The notes beneath the pieces were generated by a model. The model saw nothing but the letters and a program-made list of their open reading frames with translations. It was not told where the DNA came from and searched no databases. The translations under genes were made by a program, and so were the position numbers. Positions 12,548 through 24,900 of a DNA stretch of 64,000 nucleotides are shown here, in pieces. The DNA comes from Alisma plantago-aquatica. Its lineage: Eukaryota > Streptophyta > Magnoliopsida > Alismatales > Alismataceae. The stretch spans positions 964,128,281-964,192,280 of the forward strand of contig OY856412.1 of assembly GCA_963693085.1 (NCBI GenBank). Reading direction: 5' to 3'. The number at the start of each line of letters is the position of its first letter. The first letter of the stretch is position 1.

Positions 12548-13968
12548 CCATCACAACCAAAACAAAAGCAACTGTCTCGACCTCAAATGCACATGGTGCA
12601 CATCTTTCTCGACCCAAAATACAAGAGAAACGACAGTCTTGACCAAAACAAGAGCCAACAACCCATATCTTGGTAGTGTCCTTTCACAACATGTCCCTTC
12701 AAATGCATTTGGGAGGTGTTAGGGCCCATTTCAAGACAAATGTTATCTCGCATAAAGTCTCTAAAAATGCATTTGGGAGGTGCCATAACCCATATCTCAC
12801 AACGCAACATCGTGACTGTCTCCACGACGCACGTCGTGACTGTGATAGAACGTGATACGACAATGTTAAAGCAACGCGTCACGACTAGTGTTACACATAT
12901 GCTTTGCGACCAACCCACAACACGACGTCACAACCCACCCTCACAACACAATGTCCTGGCCGCATCAAACACACTGTCGTGACCAAACCAAAATGAAGTG
13001 TCACGTCTAGAAGCAAAATGAACCATCACGACTGAAACAAGGCAAACCATCACAACCAAAACAACACCAACTGTCTCGACCTCAAACGCACATGGTGCAC
13101 ATCTTTCTCGACCCAAAACACAAGAGAAACGACAGTCCTGACCAAAACAATACCCATTAACCCATATCATGACAGTGTCCTTTCACAACATGTCCCTTTA
13201 AATGCATTTGGGAGGTGTCAGGGCCCATTTTAAGACAAATGTTATCTCACATCAAGTCCATAAAAGTGCATTTGGGAGGTTCCACAACCCATATCTCACA
13301 ACGCAACATCACGACTGTCTCCACGACGCACGTCGTGACTATGATAGAACGTGATACAACAACATTAAAGCAAGGCGTCATGACCAGTGTTACACATAGG
13401 CTTCACGGCCAACCCACAACACAACGTTGTGACCCACCCTCACAACACAACGTCATGGCTGCATCAAACGTAGTGCCGCGACCAGACCAAAATGAAGTGT
13501 CATGTCTAGAAGCAGAACAAACCATCACGATTGAAACAAGGCCAACCATCACAAACAAAACAACACTAACTATCTCGACTTCAAACGCACATGGTGCACA
13601 TCTTTCTCGACCCCAAAACACAAGAGAAACGAGAGTCTTGACCAAAACAAGACTCAAAAACCCGTATCATGATAGTTTCCTTTCACAACATGTCCCTTCA
13701 AATGCATTTGGGAGGTGTGAGGGCCCATTTCAAGACAAATGTTATCTCACATCAAGTCTCTAAAAATACATTTGGGAGGTGCATGGCCCATATCTCACAA
13801 CACAACATTGCGACTGTCTCCACGACAAACATGAAACAATAGTGTCAAAGCAAGGCATCACGACCAGTGTTACACATAGGCTTCACGACCAACCCACAAC
13901 ACAACGTCACGACCCATCCTCACAGCACAACGTCGCGACTGCAACAAATGCAATGTCATGACCAGATC
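12548..13968 (+). repeat. Higher-order repeat of ~499 bp within the satellite field
   Basis: The motif TTTCTCGACCC recurs near 12605, 13104 and 13603, about 499 bp apart. Each unit combines two or three 63-bp monomers with a CpG-rich block (ACACAACGTCGCGAC, CACGACGCACGTCGTGACTG types) and a block with GTCTCGACCTCAAA and CATGGTGCACATC. About 2.8 units are visible before the LTR insertion. The next unit continues directly at 27242, beyond the inserted element. Confidence 0.75.
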
Positions 13969-15364
13969 TGTAACATCCCTGACCTGGGTTATGTGTTAAC
14001 CCTAGATGTTTTGCCTAATAAGGTTGAGTAGATACTTATTCTTATCTTAGGAAAAGTAATTAGGGCTCATGAGAAACTTATGTTTCAATTTTGGTCCTGT
14101 TTGAACAATGTTGAAGCAATGTTTGCTTATTTTGGACTAAAGTGCAAATTACCCAAGTTGAGGGGTTAAATTGCAAATGTTGCATGATAAGATGTTCCTC
14201 TGATGTTGAGACATCATAAGAATGAATATGATTTAGTGGTATGGTTTTCACAAGCTTGGGCACCAGGATTAAGCTTGTAAAGCAATCCTTGTGCATTAAA
14301 ACCTAGTTTTGGTGTAAAGTGCAATTTACCCAAAACCTAGGGTTCAATATGCAAATTACCACTTCAATAAGGTCCCTAATGTTTCTTGTAATCATGTAGA
14401 GCAAAGAAAATGAGAGGGGCGCCTCATTTGAATTAAGTTGGAGGAGAGAGAATCTTGATATTAAAATAATCAAGATTTAATCCTAATTGAAACTCTAATT
14501 CAATTTAGGGAAAAAATGAATTTATTAATTAACGGGCCTTCAACCAAGATTAAAATGGTTGGATTAAGATGTGTGTGTATGATCTTAAAGCCTTGAAAAG
14601 GCACGAGCATATCCTAAGGAGGTGAAATTCCACTCACCATTATTATAAGAAAAAGAATTTCCACTCAAATATGGATATTCTTATTCTAAGGGTTAAGGTG
14701 CTTAATTTCTTTTCCCTTAATTCATGGATAATGGAAGGGAGCTCGGTGGGGATAGAGATGTCCTTGCATGCAAGAAACCAAGGGGGAACTGGTGGCAACA
14801 ATTTTGGAATCAAAAGACTTTTATAAAGTATTTTCTCTCTCATCAATTTTCTTATAAAAGTACTTTTTCCAAGCCAAAACAAAGGCTATTTCGGATTCCT
14901 TTCTTTCCCATTTCTTGGAAAACGACCAAGGAGATGTGGAGGAGCAGGAGGACGACCCCCAACCTGTTGTTAAGGTTCTTGACCTCCTTTCACCTTGAAG
15001 CCATGGTAAAAATCGAAAATCAATGTATGAATTCTTCATAACTTGATCCCCTCTTCAATTCTAACCAATTATTTTCACTCAAAGCTTGAGGACGACCCTT
15101 GGGATAGTGAAAGGAGTTGCATCCACTATTGTTTCCGTGAGCTTAGAGCTTTGGAGCTCAATTGGAGGTGGGTTTTATAACTTGAACCCTTAATTTTATT
15201 ATTGCAATCAATTCCTTATCAATTGGTGATCATTTCTACATTTCCGAAATTAAGTTTGGTTGATTGATGCAATCTCCATGGAAATCACAGTATATTTCGT
15301 GAGTTTGGAGCTTGATGATGATGAAATCATCATAAGCACACACCTCCCCAAATATCTAGGGCAA

Positions 15365-16310
15365 ACGGTTTCAATGTTGAGTCCAAACAGTTTCACCAAA
15401 CCGTTTGGTGACCAAACAGTTTGCAAACCGTTTGGTGGTTTGGGTTCCAAACCGTTTGGAATGGTTGACCGTTTGCGATGGTTGACCATTTGAAGATATA
15501 TGCTGTGGTACTTGGATCTTGATCCAATGGTTTCAATTGGTTGATCTTAAAGGTTTCAATTGTGAATGATTCCTTAATTGCAAACCCTAATCGGCTAAGT
15601 GCTAATTTTGAAATTGATTGAGATGTTGTTTTGGGTTGATTAACCCAAGCGGTTTCAAAACCATTTGGGGATCACCCAAACGGTCTCAAGACCGTTTGGG
15701 GGTCACCCAAGACCGTTTGGAGGTCTAGGGTTAAGTATGTCTAAGTGTTTGAAGGTCCAAAGGTACCAAATTGTTTTGCAACTAAGTGCTGATTTGATAA
15801 TCGATCCATTGGTTCAAAACCCTAATTGGATGTCATGGATTTTGATGATGGAATGGGAAAACGGTCTCAAGACCGTTTGGAGATCAACCAAACAGTCTCA
15901 AGACCGTTTGGTGGTCATCCAAGACCGTTTGAGGTTAGGTCATATCATGTGATGATGATAGTTCATTGATTTCAATTGATTTGGTTCCATAATGTCAACC
16001 ATTGATGGATCCTCGATTTCAAACCCTAAGTGATGGTTTCTTGATTATCAAACCTAGTTCAATTGGGTTCAAAAACCCTCAATCGAAGGTCTAATTGAAT
16101 GGTGATTCAGTGGTCCAATTGATGAATGCTTTAGTGGTTCAATTTATAATTGGTTCATGGATTGAAACATTAAGTCGATTGAGTGTTGAAGTGCCTTTTT
16201 GGTCCATGCGGTTTTGAGAAGGTTTGGACCAAACGGTATCAAGACCGTTTGGTACCAAATGATCTCAAACCATTTGGAGACCCAAAGTGCAAACGGTTTC
16301 AATACCTACC
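15365..16310 (+). repeat. Cluster of AAACCGTTTGG motifs and perfect inverted repeats inside the LTR
   Basis: About 20 copies of AAACGGTTT/AAACCGTTTGG and variants occur in under 1 kb. Several pair as inverted repeats. At 15675-15700, CCCAAACGGTCT and AGACCGTTTGGG flank a 2-base centre (CA), giving a 12-bp stem. Similar units occur near 15859, 15891 and 16228. The 3' LTR has the same cluster at about 23370-24290. Confidence 0.85.
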
Positions 16311-16789
16311 TTGTCCAATTGGTTTCAAGTATAACTTGTTCAAATGGTTTTCAACCAATTGATTTATGAGAACTAAGATCATTGAGGGTCTAAGTAATTA
16401 ATATTGTGAAGATCAACATGGTTAATCCATTTGAGTATCTCATGTAATTGAAGGTCCAATATGGTGAAACCATTGGGATACTTAATGCAATTGAAGATTT
16501 CAATGGTTACTCAATTGATCCCTTTGTGGAATTGAAAGTTTAATTGGTCAATTCTTTTGAATTCCTTATATAATTGATGGTTTAATTGATTAGACCATTT
16601 GGACATCTAATATGATCAAAGGTCAATTAGCTATGTGATTATTAATGATGTAGACCCATGATGATTATGAAGGTTAAACCTAGCTTTGTGTACTCAAGTA
16701 AAGAGTTGACCTAGATTAATCTTGGAATAGTTAACATCCTAGAGAGGATGAGAGGGAGAGTGAATGGGAGAGATGATTGCTTACTTAAT

Positions 16790-17245
16790 AAGCCCTAATT
16801 CTCTCATTATGAGTAAACTATGTGATAAGGGTTGATCCATAATAATGATATCATGAAACCCTAATCAAGGAGCCTTAACCCTAATTAGAGCAAAGCTATG
16901 TGTGAAACCCTAATTTAGGGCAAAGCTGAGTGTTATCATAAATCCAGGGTGATGATGTAACCCTAACTTAGTGTAACAATGAAGGAAACCCTAATTTAAT
17001 GGGAATTGTACATTCTAACCCTAATTTGGGTATGAGGTAAGAGAAACCCTACTTGGATGAGAATAGTAAACCCTAATCCCAAAATTGGGATAAAGGTATA
17101 TGAAACCCTAATATAGGGTAGTGCCAATAATGCTAATGTGAAGCTTTAACACTGGGTGATGTATTGTGAAATCTTAATTTCACATAATACTAGGTGAAAC
17201 CCTGATATAGAAGGATGTTATGTGAAACCCTAATGAAAAAGTGAT
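16790..17245 (+). repeat. Telobox-like AAACCCTAA cluster inside the LTR
   Basis: Around a dozen copies of AACCCTAA or AAACCCTAA occur in ~450 bp (for example GAAACCCTAATCAAGG and TGTAACCCTAACTTAG), spaced 20-50 bp apart and all in the same orientation. They are not head-to-tail telomere repeats. The 3' LTR repeats the cluster at about 24800-25250. Confidence 0.8.
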
Positions 17246-19239
17246 TCTAGGTGAAATATATATATGTTTATGAGATGCTAAGTGAACCTCAAATTATAAT
17301 TATGGAAATCCTATTCCTATTGATGGAATAGTGATTAATGTATTGGCAAATGAAATACCTAGAGGGGTTGATTATGGATATCCTTATATTATAGTCCCTG
17401 ACTAAAGGGGGTGAGTTCATATCATTGACAATGGTTGTATTTTCTAAATAGATGAATCATGATCAATACATTGCATGATGAATGCAATGATCTAGTGTAT
17501 AAGTATTAGGATGGGAAATACCCTAATACAAGCTAAGTGAATAAACTTAAGTAAGATGAAGGTGTTGAGGGAAGTGATACATCAAGATATGATAGATATC
17601 ACATCCAATACCCCAATTCTGATATACCATGATGTGTTATAAGTCCATTATAATTGGAATAGATGACACATGAAATGTTTCATGACAATTGTTACATTGA
17701 GATGTAATGCACTTTGTTAAGTATAGGCTAACATGTATTATGAAAAGGTTAATCCAAATCAATAAACTATGATACAATCATATTCTGATAAATATGAGAG
17801 AGAAACTCATACTTTGTGTTGATAATACATTCAATGATGAAGGATGAGGATATATAAGTATGTTTGAATACTTATGATATCTATTTTTGGTTTCTAGCTT
17901 TGAGAAGCAATGGAATAGGGCTGATCATTAATAATATAATCTTAAGAAACCAAGTGGTTATTTATGGAACATCCTAATGAAGGGTGCTGATATAAAAGAG
18001 AAACCATGAACCCTAAAGAGGGAACAGTGGTATTACTTAGTGTTGTATGATACTGATATGAAAGCATTATAATTGTTACCATGAATACTAATCATGCAGG
18101 GATGATGAGATGAGAAGCATAGTTAGGTATGGGCTATGATGCTTATTTATTGAGAATGTTTTATAGGCTTTATAAGCCTTCATATGCTTTGTGTAGTAAG
18201 AATCATTGAGCTTTGTGTACTATGTACAATGCATTGTGTAGCAAGAATTATGATGTATTTGGTTAGATGATCTGAAGGTAATAAGTTACCTAACAAGTGG
18301 TAATAAGTATCCTATGGTGAGTTATGGGTTCAAATACCCAGATGCTATAATCATGATAATGAACTTGTTAAGAAGTGGAAATGTACTTGGTGAGTTGAGG
18401 AATTAAGATCCCAACACTTTGTGAAAAGAGTATGGCTACAGGCCATGACTCCACAATGACAAAGCTAGGCTATAGATATATGATCTAAGCCTGAAGGGAG
18501 TTAATGTTGTGGTAATGATTCTATAGTGAATAAATGTTATACATGTTCTTCATACTGCTTAATGGATAAGTGACATGTTAATCTTTCAAGTTATAGCTGC
18601 AATGTTTTAGATAAGAATAATATTCTAATCTGTTAGACATTGAATTAGCTGCTGCCAAATAAATATGATTCCTTTGTGCATATTTATCTTCTTAAGCTGC
18701 AATAATAATGTTACTGGCGAAGAGTTATATCTCTCGCTGGGACAATTTACAATTGTCTCACCCCCGTGGGAACTACATTTTTAGGTGGATGCGGATGAGG
18801 AGACATGAATCCTTCAGTAGGAGAAGGACAACAGCAACAGCAGCAGAGACAACAGTGAAGTCTCAGGTGGAGACATTGGCTGTTATGCCTTGTATAGATG
18901 TAGATAGAGTCCTATGTGTCATATCTGTACTCTCAGGTCCTCAGAGTAGTAGTTAGTGCTTTCGAGATTTTGGCTCAGTGCCTCGAGATTTTATACTTCC
19001 TGTGTTTAGCTTGATAGGACAGTTAATGCTTGTAATTCACATGAAGAGATGATACAAGTTATGTACTTTTGAAAAACAGAATGTAAATGTGTTACTTTTG
19101 TTCTATGTGAGAAAGTTTTCAATTGATGGACCTCTTGGCAAAAAGGTTTTAATTTTTAGTAATTTTTGGTAATCCGCTGCTTAGTGAATGCTTCCGCATT
19201 AGTTAATTATGTTTTTGTAAGTTGTATGCCACATTTAAG

Positions 19240-19253
19240 TGGTATCAGAGCTC
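19240..19253 (+). promoter_or_regulatory. Primer-binding site, initiator Met-tRNA type
   Basis: TGGTATCAGAGCTC lies 6 bp after the 5' LTR. TGGTATCAGAGC is the usual plant primer site complementary to the 3' end of tRNA-Met(i). Confidence 0.9.
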
Positions 19254-19360
19254 TAGGTTCGCTGAGTCTACAGAGACATAGGACTAAGGTTGTAGAGTCT
19301 GTTCTAAGTGTCTTCCAGTTTATCTGATAGTATCTTCTGCTCACATAGGAGAAGAAGAAC

Positions 19361-20518
19361 TTGAAGATGTCTGGACAACATGAAGAACATGATGCTGAGG
19401 GCAGCACTGCTGCACCAGGAGGAGGTGCAAGAGACCAGAATAGGGAAGGGCCTATACCTGAACAGCCCCAGATTGACCCAGCTGTGATAGAAAATCCAGC
19501 TCTCCATGCTCTATTTGAGGAATTCCTGACAGCCATGACACATATGGAAGACAGGATGCCACCACCCGCACCTAGGGCACCAGCCCATTATGAGGGTTAT
19601 GGAGCCGGCAAGACTTTCGAGAGACTTCGCCGGGTTGGAGCCATAGACTATGCTAGTACATCTGATCCATCAGATGCGGATCTGTGGCTGACAGAGCTGG
19701 AAAAGGCTTTCAGGATCCTTGATATTCCTGAAGATGAAAAGATAAGACATGATGTATACCTCCTAAAAGGAAGTGATGGTCATTGGTGGATGATAGAGGA
19801 AGATAAGAGACCATGTGAAGAAATTGGATGGGAGGTTTTCCGACGAGAATTCGTCAGTAGATACTTCCCTAAGACTTATCTAGATGAGAAGATATCTCAA
19901 TTTGAAAGAATCAAACAAGGACAGATGAACATTAGCGAATATGAAGCTAAGTTCATGGAGTTGTTGCGGTTTTGTCTGCAAATGGCAGTTAGTGATGAGG
20001 AAAGAATTCGACATTTTGAGAAGGGGTTGAACGCTGAACTAACCACTCATGTGTCTGCTTTAGAGAACATGGAGAGGTTTGCCACCTTTGTGGAGTCGGT
20101 AAGAAGGATAGAGAGGTCTGAAATCGAGAAACGATAGACTAGTGGTAAGAAAGTGTACACCCAGCCTCAAGAACAAAGGTCTGAAAGTTTTAAGAAACTG
20201 AGATTTTCTACATCGGCAGCATCATCAAGATTCCATACCCAAACACAATGGATGTCATGTAGGGATAGGGATCGTAATAATGTTCCAAATAGAGCCTCTG
20301 ACATAGCATCAACATCGGTGACTAGATCTCGTAGATATTTTGTTCCTAGGATCTGTTACCAATGTGGACAACCAGGACATCTGGCAAAGGATTGTCCAGA
20401 CGGGAATACGAGGATGACTCAACCTCAGGGGCAGAGTCAACAAGGCTCATAAGGGAGGCAACTCCCTAGTAATAATAGAGGACGTGGACAGACGTCCCAA
20501 ACAGGTCAGATGAAATAG
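19361..20518 (+). pseudogene. Retrotransposon gag (capsid plus CCHC zinc knuckle), two in-frame stops
   Basis: The frame opens at the Met at 19361 (or 19367) and runs 258 codons to a TAG at 20135. It continues in the same phase for another 104 codons to a TAA at 20450, and then for a short further stretch. Residues about 85-250 match the Ty3/gypsy retrotransposon gag domain, with DLWLTELEKAF, WEVFRREFVSRYFPKTY, FERIKQGQMNISEYEAKFMEL and LNAELTTHV. The second segment has the zinc knuckle CYQCGQPGHLAKDCP (C-X2-C-X4-H-X4-C). Gag would form the virus-like particle that packages element RNA. Both stops could come from C-to-T change (CAG to TAG, CAA to TAA), so the ancestral protein was about 380 residues. 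No pol follows. Confidence 0.9.
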
Positions 20519-20939
20519 TTTTGTTTTGATATTTCATATCATGATTCTATGTGCTAAAGATATGAAAGTAGTTGTTTTTGAATTCCTTTGACTAGTCCTA
20601 TAAGGACACAAAGGAGATGAGAACTTATATCTTACTCAGTGTTCCTTAAAATGTTTTATAATCTCCCTTATCTGTGTGTTGAAAGATGAGATTTAGAAGT
20701 GATGCCTGAAGAAAATTCAAGAGTGGAAAATCCTGTGTGTATAATGATATGAAAAGTGAGGAATATAATAGTAAGTAAAGTGCATACTACCTAATCTCAA
20801 TACTTGTATACCCTGGCCAGGTATATGATTATTGTAGATAAGGCAAGTATGAAACTCTTAGATTGCTATCTTTTTTATTACTCTGATCAAGTAGTCATTC
20901 TGAAACAATCTAGAGTATATAATGAAATTAAATATGAAG
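20519..20939 (+). other. Post-gag internal region, non-coding
   Basis: AT-rich, with stops in all frames. No protease or reverse-transcriptase motif is visible. Confidence 0.6.
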
Positions 20940-21680
20940 AGCTAAGTGAAATTTTTTCCAAACAAATTACTTAGTGAACATACTCAATGAACTTTCTCAG
21001 TGAATTTTTCTAAAACAAACTACTTAGTGAACATACTTAGTGAATATTCTCAGTGAACATCCTCAGTGAATACTTTCAAAACAACATACTTAGTGAACAT
21101 TCTCAGTGAACTTGCTCAGTGAATACTTTCAAAACAAACTACTTAGTGAATATTCTCAGTGAACATTCTCAGTGAACTTCCTCAGTGAATACTTTCAAAA
21201 CAATATTCTCAGTGAAGATTCTCAGTGAACTTGCTCAGTGAATATTTTCAAAACAACATACTTAGTGAATATTCTCAGTGAACTTCCTCAGTGAATACTT
21301 TCAAAACAAACTGCTTAGTGAATATTCTCAGTGAACATTCTCAGTGAACTTCCTCAGTGAATACTTTCAAAACAATATTCTCAGTGAACTTGCTCAGTGA
21401 ATATTTTCAAAACAAAATACTTAGTGAACATACTCAGTGAACTTGCTTAGTGAATATTTTCAAAACAACATTCTTAGTGAACATACTCAGTGAATTTGCT
21501 CAGTGAATATTTTCCAAAATAAATTACTCAGTGAACATACTTAGTGAACTTACTTAGTGAATTCTTCCAAGACAAACTACTTAGTGAACCTTCTCAGTGA
21601 ATATTTCTAAATTAATTGCTTAGTGAACTTTCTCAGTGAACTTTCCCAAACAAATAAAGGATTGCTGAGTGAATTATCTC
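20940..21680 (+). repeat. AGTGAA minisatellite inside the retrotransposon
   Basis: The hexamer AGTGAA occurs about 40 times in 740 bp, mostly within 13-base units such as CTCAGTGAACTTG and CTTAGTGAACATA. Groups of three or four units are separated by TTTCAAAACAAA, giving a super-period of about 50 bp. Confidence 0.9.
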
Positions 21681-21937
21681 TGTTAGATATATATGTTTCT
21701 CTTTTGGTAAATATTCTTGAGTGATGATTGAAGTATGTTCTTTTATGCTTCTTCCTTTCAATAATATGGACATCATATGTTAGGGGTTTATGCTTTGCAT
21801 AAACATAAACATTGATAAGGTTGAATTAATGAAAGGAACTTTGTGTGAATTACAGATCCATGATATCTTCATAATATTAAGATGATATGTGTAAACTTGA
21901 AGGCATGACTAATGAATAATATGTCCCTCCTTTTCCT

Positions 21938-21977
21938 GGGATTTCGGGGACGAAATCCTTGTTAGGGGTTTATAATT
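21938..21977 (+). promoter_or_regulatory. 3' internal box before the 3' LTR (weak polypurine tract)
   Basis: The sequence contains GGGGACGAAAT followed by GTTAGGGGTTT directly before the LTR. From family knowledge, a GGGGACGAAAT-type box at this place is common in Tekay/Del-like Ty3 elements. The purine run itself is short. Confidence 0.5.
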
Positions 21978-24900
21978 TGTAACATCCCTGACCTGGGTTA
22001 TGTGTTAACCCTAGATGTTTTGCCGAATAAGGTTGAGTAGATACTTAATCTTATCTTGGGAAAAGTAATTAGGGCTCATGAGAAACTTATGTTTCAATTT
22101 TGGTCATGTTTGAACAATGTTGAAGCAATGTTTGCTTATTTTGGACTAAAGTGCAAATTACCCAAGTTGAGGGGTTAAATTGCAAATGTTTCATGATAAG
22201 ATGTTCCTCTGATTTTGAGACATCATAAGAGTGAATATGATGTAGTGGTATGGTTTTCACAAGCTTGGGCACCATGATTAAGCTTGTAAAGCAATCCTTG
22301 TACATTAAAACCTAGTTTTGGTGTAAAATGCAATTTACCCAAAACCTAGGGTTCAATATGCAAATTACCACTTCAATAAGGTCCCTAATGTTTCTTTTCA
22401 TCATGTAGAGAAAATAAAATGAGAGGGGCGCCTGATTTGAATTAAGTTGGAGGAGAGAGAATCTTGATATTAAAATAATCAAGATTTAATCCTAATTGAA
22501 ACCCTAATTCAATTTAGGGAAAAAATGAATGTATTAATTAAAGGGCCTTCAACCAAGATTAAAATGGTTGGATTAAGATGTGTTTGGATGAGCTTAAAGC
22601 CTTGCAAAGGTACGAGCATATCCTAAGGAGGTGAAATTCCGCTCACCATTATTATAAGAAAAAGAATTTCCACTCAAATATGGATATTCTTATTATAAGG
22701 GTTAAGGTGCTTAATTTCTTTTCCCTTAATTCATGGATAATGGAAGGGAGATCAGTGGGGATAGAGATGTCCTTGAATGCAAGAAAACAAGGGGGAAGTG
22801 GTGGCAACAATTTTGGAATTAAAAGACTTTTATAAAGTATTTTCTCTCTCATCAACTTTCTTATAAAAGTACCTTTTCCAAGCCAAAACAAAGGCTTTTT
22901 CGGATTCCTTTCTTTCCCCTTTCTTGGAAAAAGACCAAGGAGCTGTGGAGGGAGGACGACCCCCAACCTGTTGGTAAGGTTCTTGACCTCCTTTCACCTT
23001 GAATCCATGGTAAAAATCGAAAATCAATGTATGAATTCTTCATAACTTGATCCCCTCTTCAATTCTAACCAATTCTTTTTACTCAAAGCTTGAGGACGAC
23101 CCTTGGGACAGTGAAAGGAGTTGCATCCACCATTGTTTCTGTGAGATTGGAGCTTTGGATCTCAATTGGAGGCGGGTTTTATAACTTGAACCCTTAATTT
23201 TATTATTGCAATCAATTCCTTATCAATTGGTGATCATTTCTACATTTCCGAAATTAAGTTTGGTTGATTGACGCAATCTCCATGGAAATCACAGTAGATT
23301 TCGTGAGTTTGGAGCTTGATGATGATGACATAATCATAAGCACACACCTCCCCAAATATCTAGGGCAAACGGTTTCAATGTTTAGTCCAAACGGTTTAAC
23401 CAAACCGTTTGGTGACCAAACAGTTTGCGAACCGTTTGGTGGTTTGGGTTCCAAACCGTTTGGAATGGTTGACCATTTGAGATGGTTGACCATTTGAAAA
23501 TATATGTTGTGGTACTTGGATCTTGATCCAATGGTTTCAATTGGTTGATCTTAAAGGTTTCAATTGTGAATGATTCCTTAATTGCAAACCCTAATCGGCT
23601 AAGTGCTGATTTTGAAATTGATTGAGATGTTGTTTTCGGTTGATTAACCCAAGCGGTTTCAAAACCGTTTGGGGATCACCCAAACGGTCTCAAGACCGTT
23701 TTGGAGTCACCCAAGACCGTTTGGAGGTCTAGGGTTAAGTATGGCTAAGTGTTTGAAGGTACAAAGGTACCAAATTGTTTTGCAACTAAGTGCTGATTTA
23801 ATAATCGATCCAATGGTTCAAAACCCTAATTGGATGTCATGGATTTTGATGATGGAATGGGCAAACGGTCTCAAGACCGTTTGGAGATCAACCAAACGAT
23901 CTCAAGACCGTTTGGTGGTCATCCAAGACCGTTTGAGGTCAGGTCATATCATGTGATGATGATAGTTCATTGATTTCAATTGATTTGGTTCCACAATGTC
24001 AACCATTGATGGATCCTCAATTTCAAACCCTAAGTGATGGTTTATTGATTATAAAACCTAGTTCAATTGGGTTCAAAAACCCTAAATTCAAGGTCTAATT
24101 GAATGGTGATTCATTGGTCCAATTGATGAATGCTTTAGTGGTTCAATTTATAATTGGTTCATGGATTGAAACATTGAGTCGATTGAGTGTTGAAGTGCCT
24201 TTTTGGTCCATGCGGTTTTGAGAAGGTTTGGACCAAACGGTCTCAAGACCATTTGGGACCAAACGATCTCAAACCATTTGGAGACCCAAAGTGCAAACAA
24301 TTTCAATACCTACCTTGTCCAATTGGTTTCAAGTATAACTTGTTCAAATGGTTTTCAACCAATTGATTTATGAGAACTAAGATCATTGAGGGTATAAGTA
24401 ATTAATATTGTGAAGATCAACATGGTTAATCCATTTGAGTATCTCATGTAATTGAAGGTCCAATATGGTGAAACCATTTGGATACTTAATGCAATTGAAG
24501 ATTTCAATGGTTACTCAATTGATCCCTTTGTGGAATTGAAAGTTTAATTGGTCAATTCTTTTGAATTCCTTATATAATTGATGGTTTAATTGATTAGACC
24601 AATTGGACATATAATATGATCAAAGGTCAATTAGCTATGTGATTATTAATGATGTAGACCCATGATGATTATGAAGGTTAAACCTAGCTTTGTGTACTCA
24701 AGTAAAGAGTTGACCTAGATTAATCTTGGAATAGTTAACATCCTAGAGAGGATGAGAGGGAGAGTGAATGGGAGAGATGATTGCTTACTTAATAAGCCCT
24801 AATTCTCTCATTATGAGTAAACTATGTGATAAGGGTTGATCCATAATAATGAGATCATGAAACCCTAATCAAGGAGCCTTAACCCTAATTAGAGCAAAGC

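Larger units (their letters stand above)
10341..13968 (+). repeat. ~63-bp satellite field, part 1
   Basis: The unit is about 63 bp, with the consensus pieces GCCCATATCATGACAATGTC, CTCTCACAACAAGTCCCT and AAAATGCATTTGGGAGG. Adjacent copies are 62-64 bp apart (for example AGTCCCT at 10431 and 10494). Copies are well diverged, so the array is old. Because 63 is divisible by three, some stretches stay open as 21-residue repeats (SSHNKSLKMHLGGV type), but many copies break the frame and no coding role is supported. The field is interrupted at 13968 by an LTR retrotransposon and resumes at 27237. Confidence 0.85.
13969..19233 (+). repeat. 5' LTR of the gag-only element
   Basis: The boundaries are set by TGTAACATCC after the AGATC target site and by GCCACA just before the primer-binding site. 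At 5265 bp it is unusually long. Short reading frames in it (14.7 kb, 15.3 kb, 15.7 kb) recur in the 3' LTR but match no protein family; I regard them as non-coding. Confidence 0.92.

Noticed and set aside
10341..13968. Regular direct repeats that might suggest a CRISPR array
   Set aside because: The repeats are diverged head-to-tail satellite monomers with no unique spacers of constant length, and the DNA is plant nuclear.
14643..15952. Short frames inside the 5' LTR, each with a near copy in the 3' LTR
   Set aside because: The recurrence is explained by the LTR duplication. The products match no family and include the palindrome repeats.
16790..17245. Interstitial telomere tract
   Set aside because: The AAACCCTAA motifs are spaced 20-50 bp apart with unrelated sequence between them, and are duplicated with the LTR; not a head-to-tail telomeric array.
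19240..19253. Possible tRNA gene remnant (TGGTATCAGAG)
   Set aside because: It sits exactly at the retrotransposon primer-binding position and no cloverleaf surrounds it. The same holds near 34794 and 49277.
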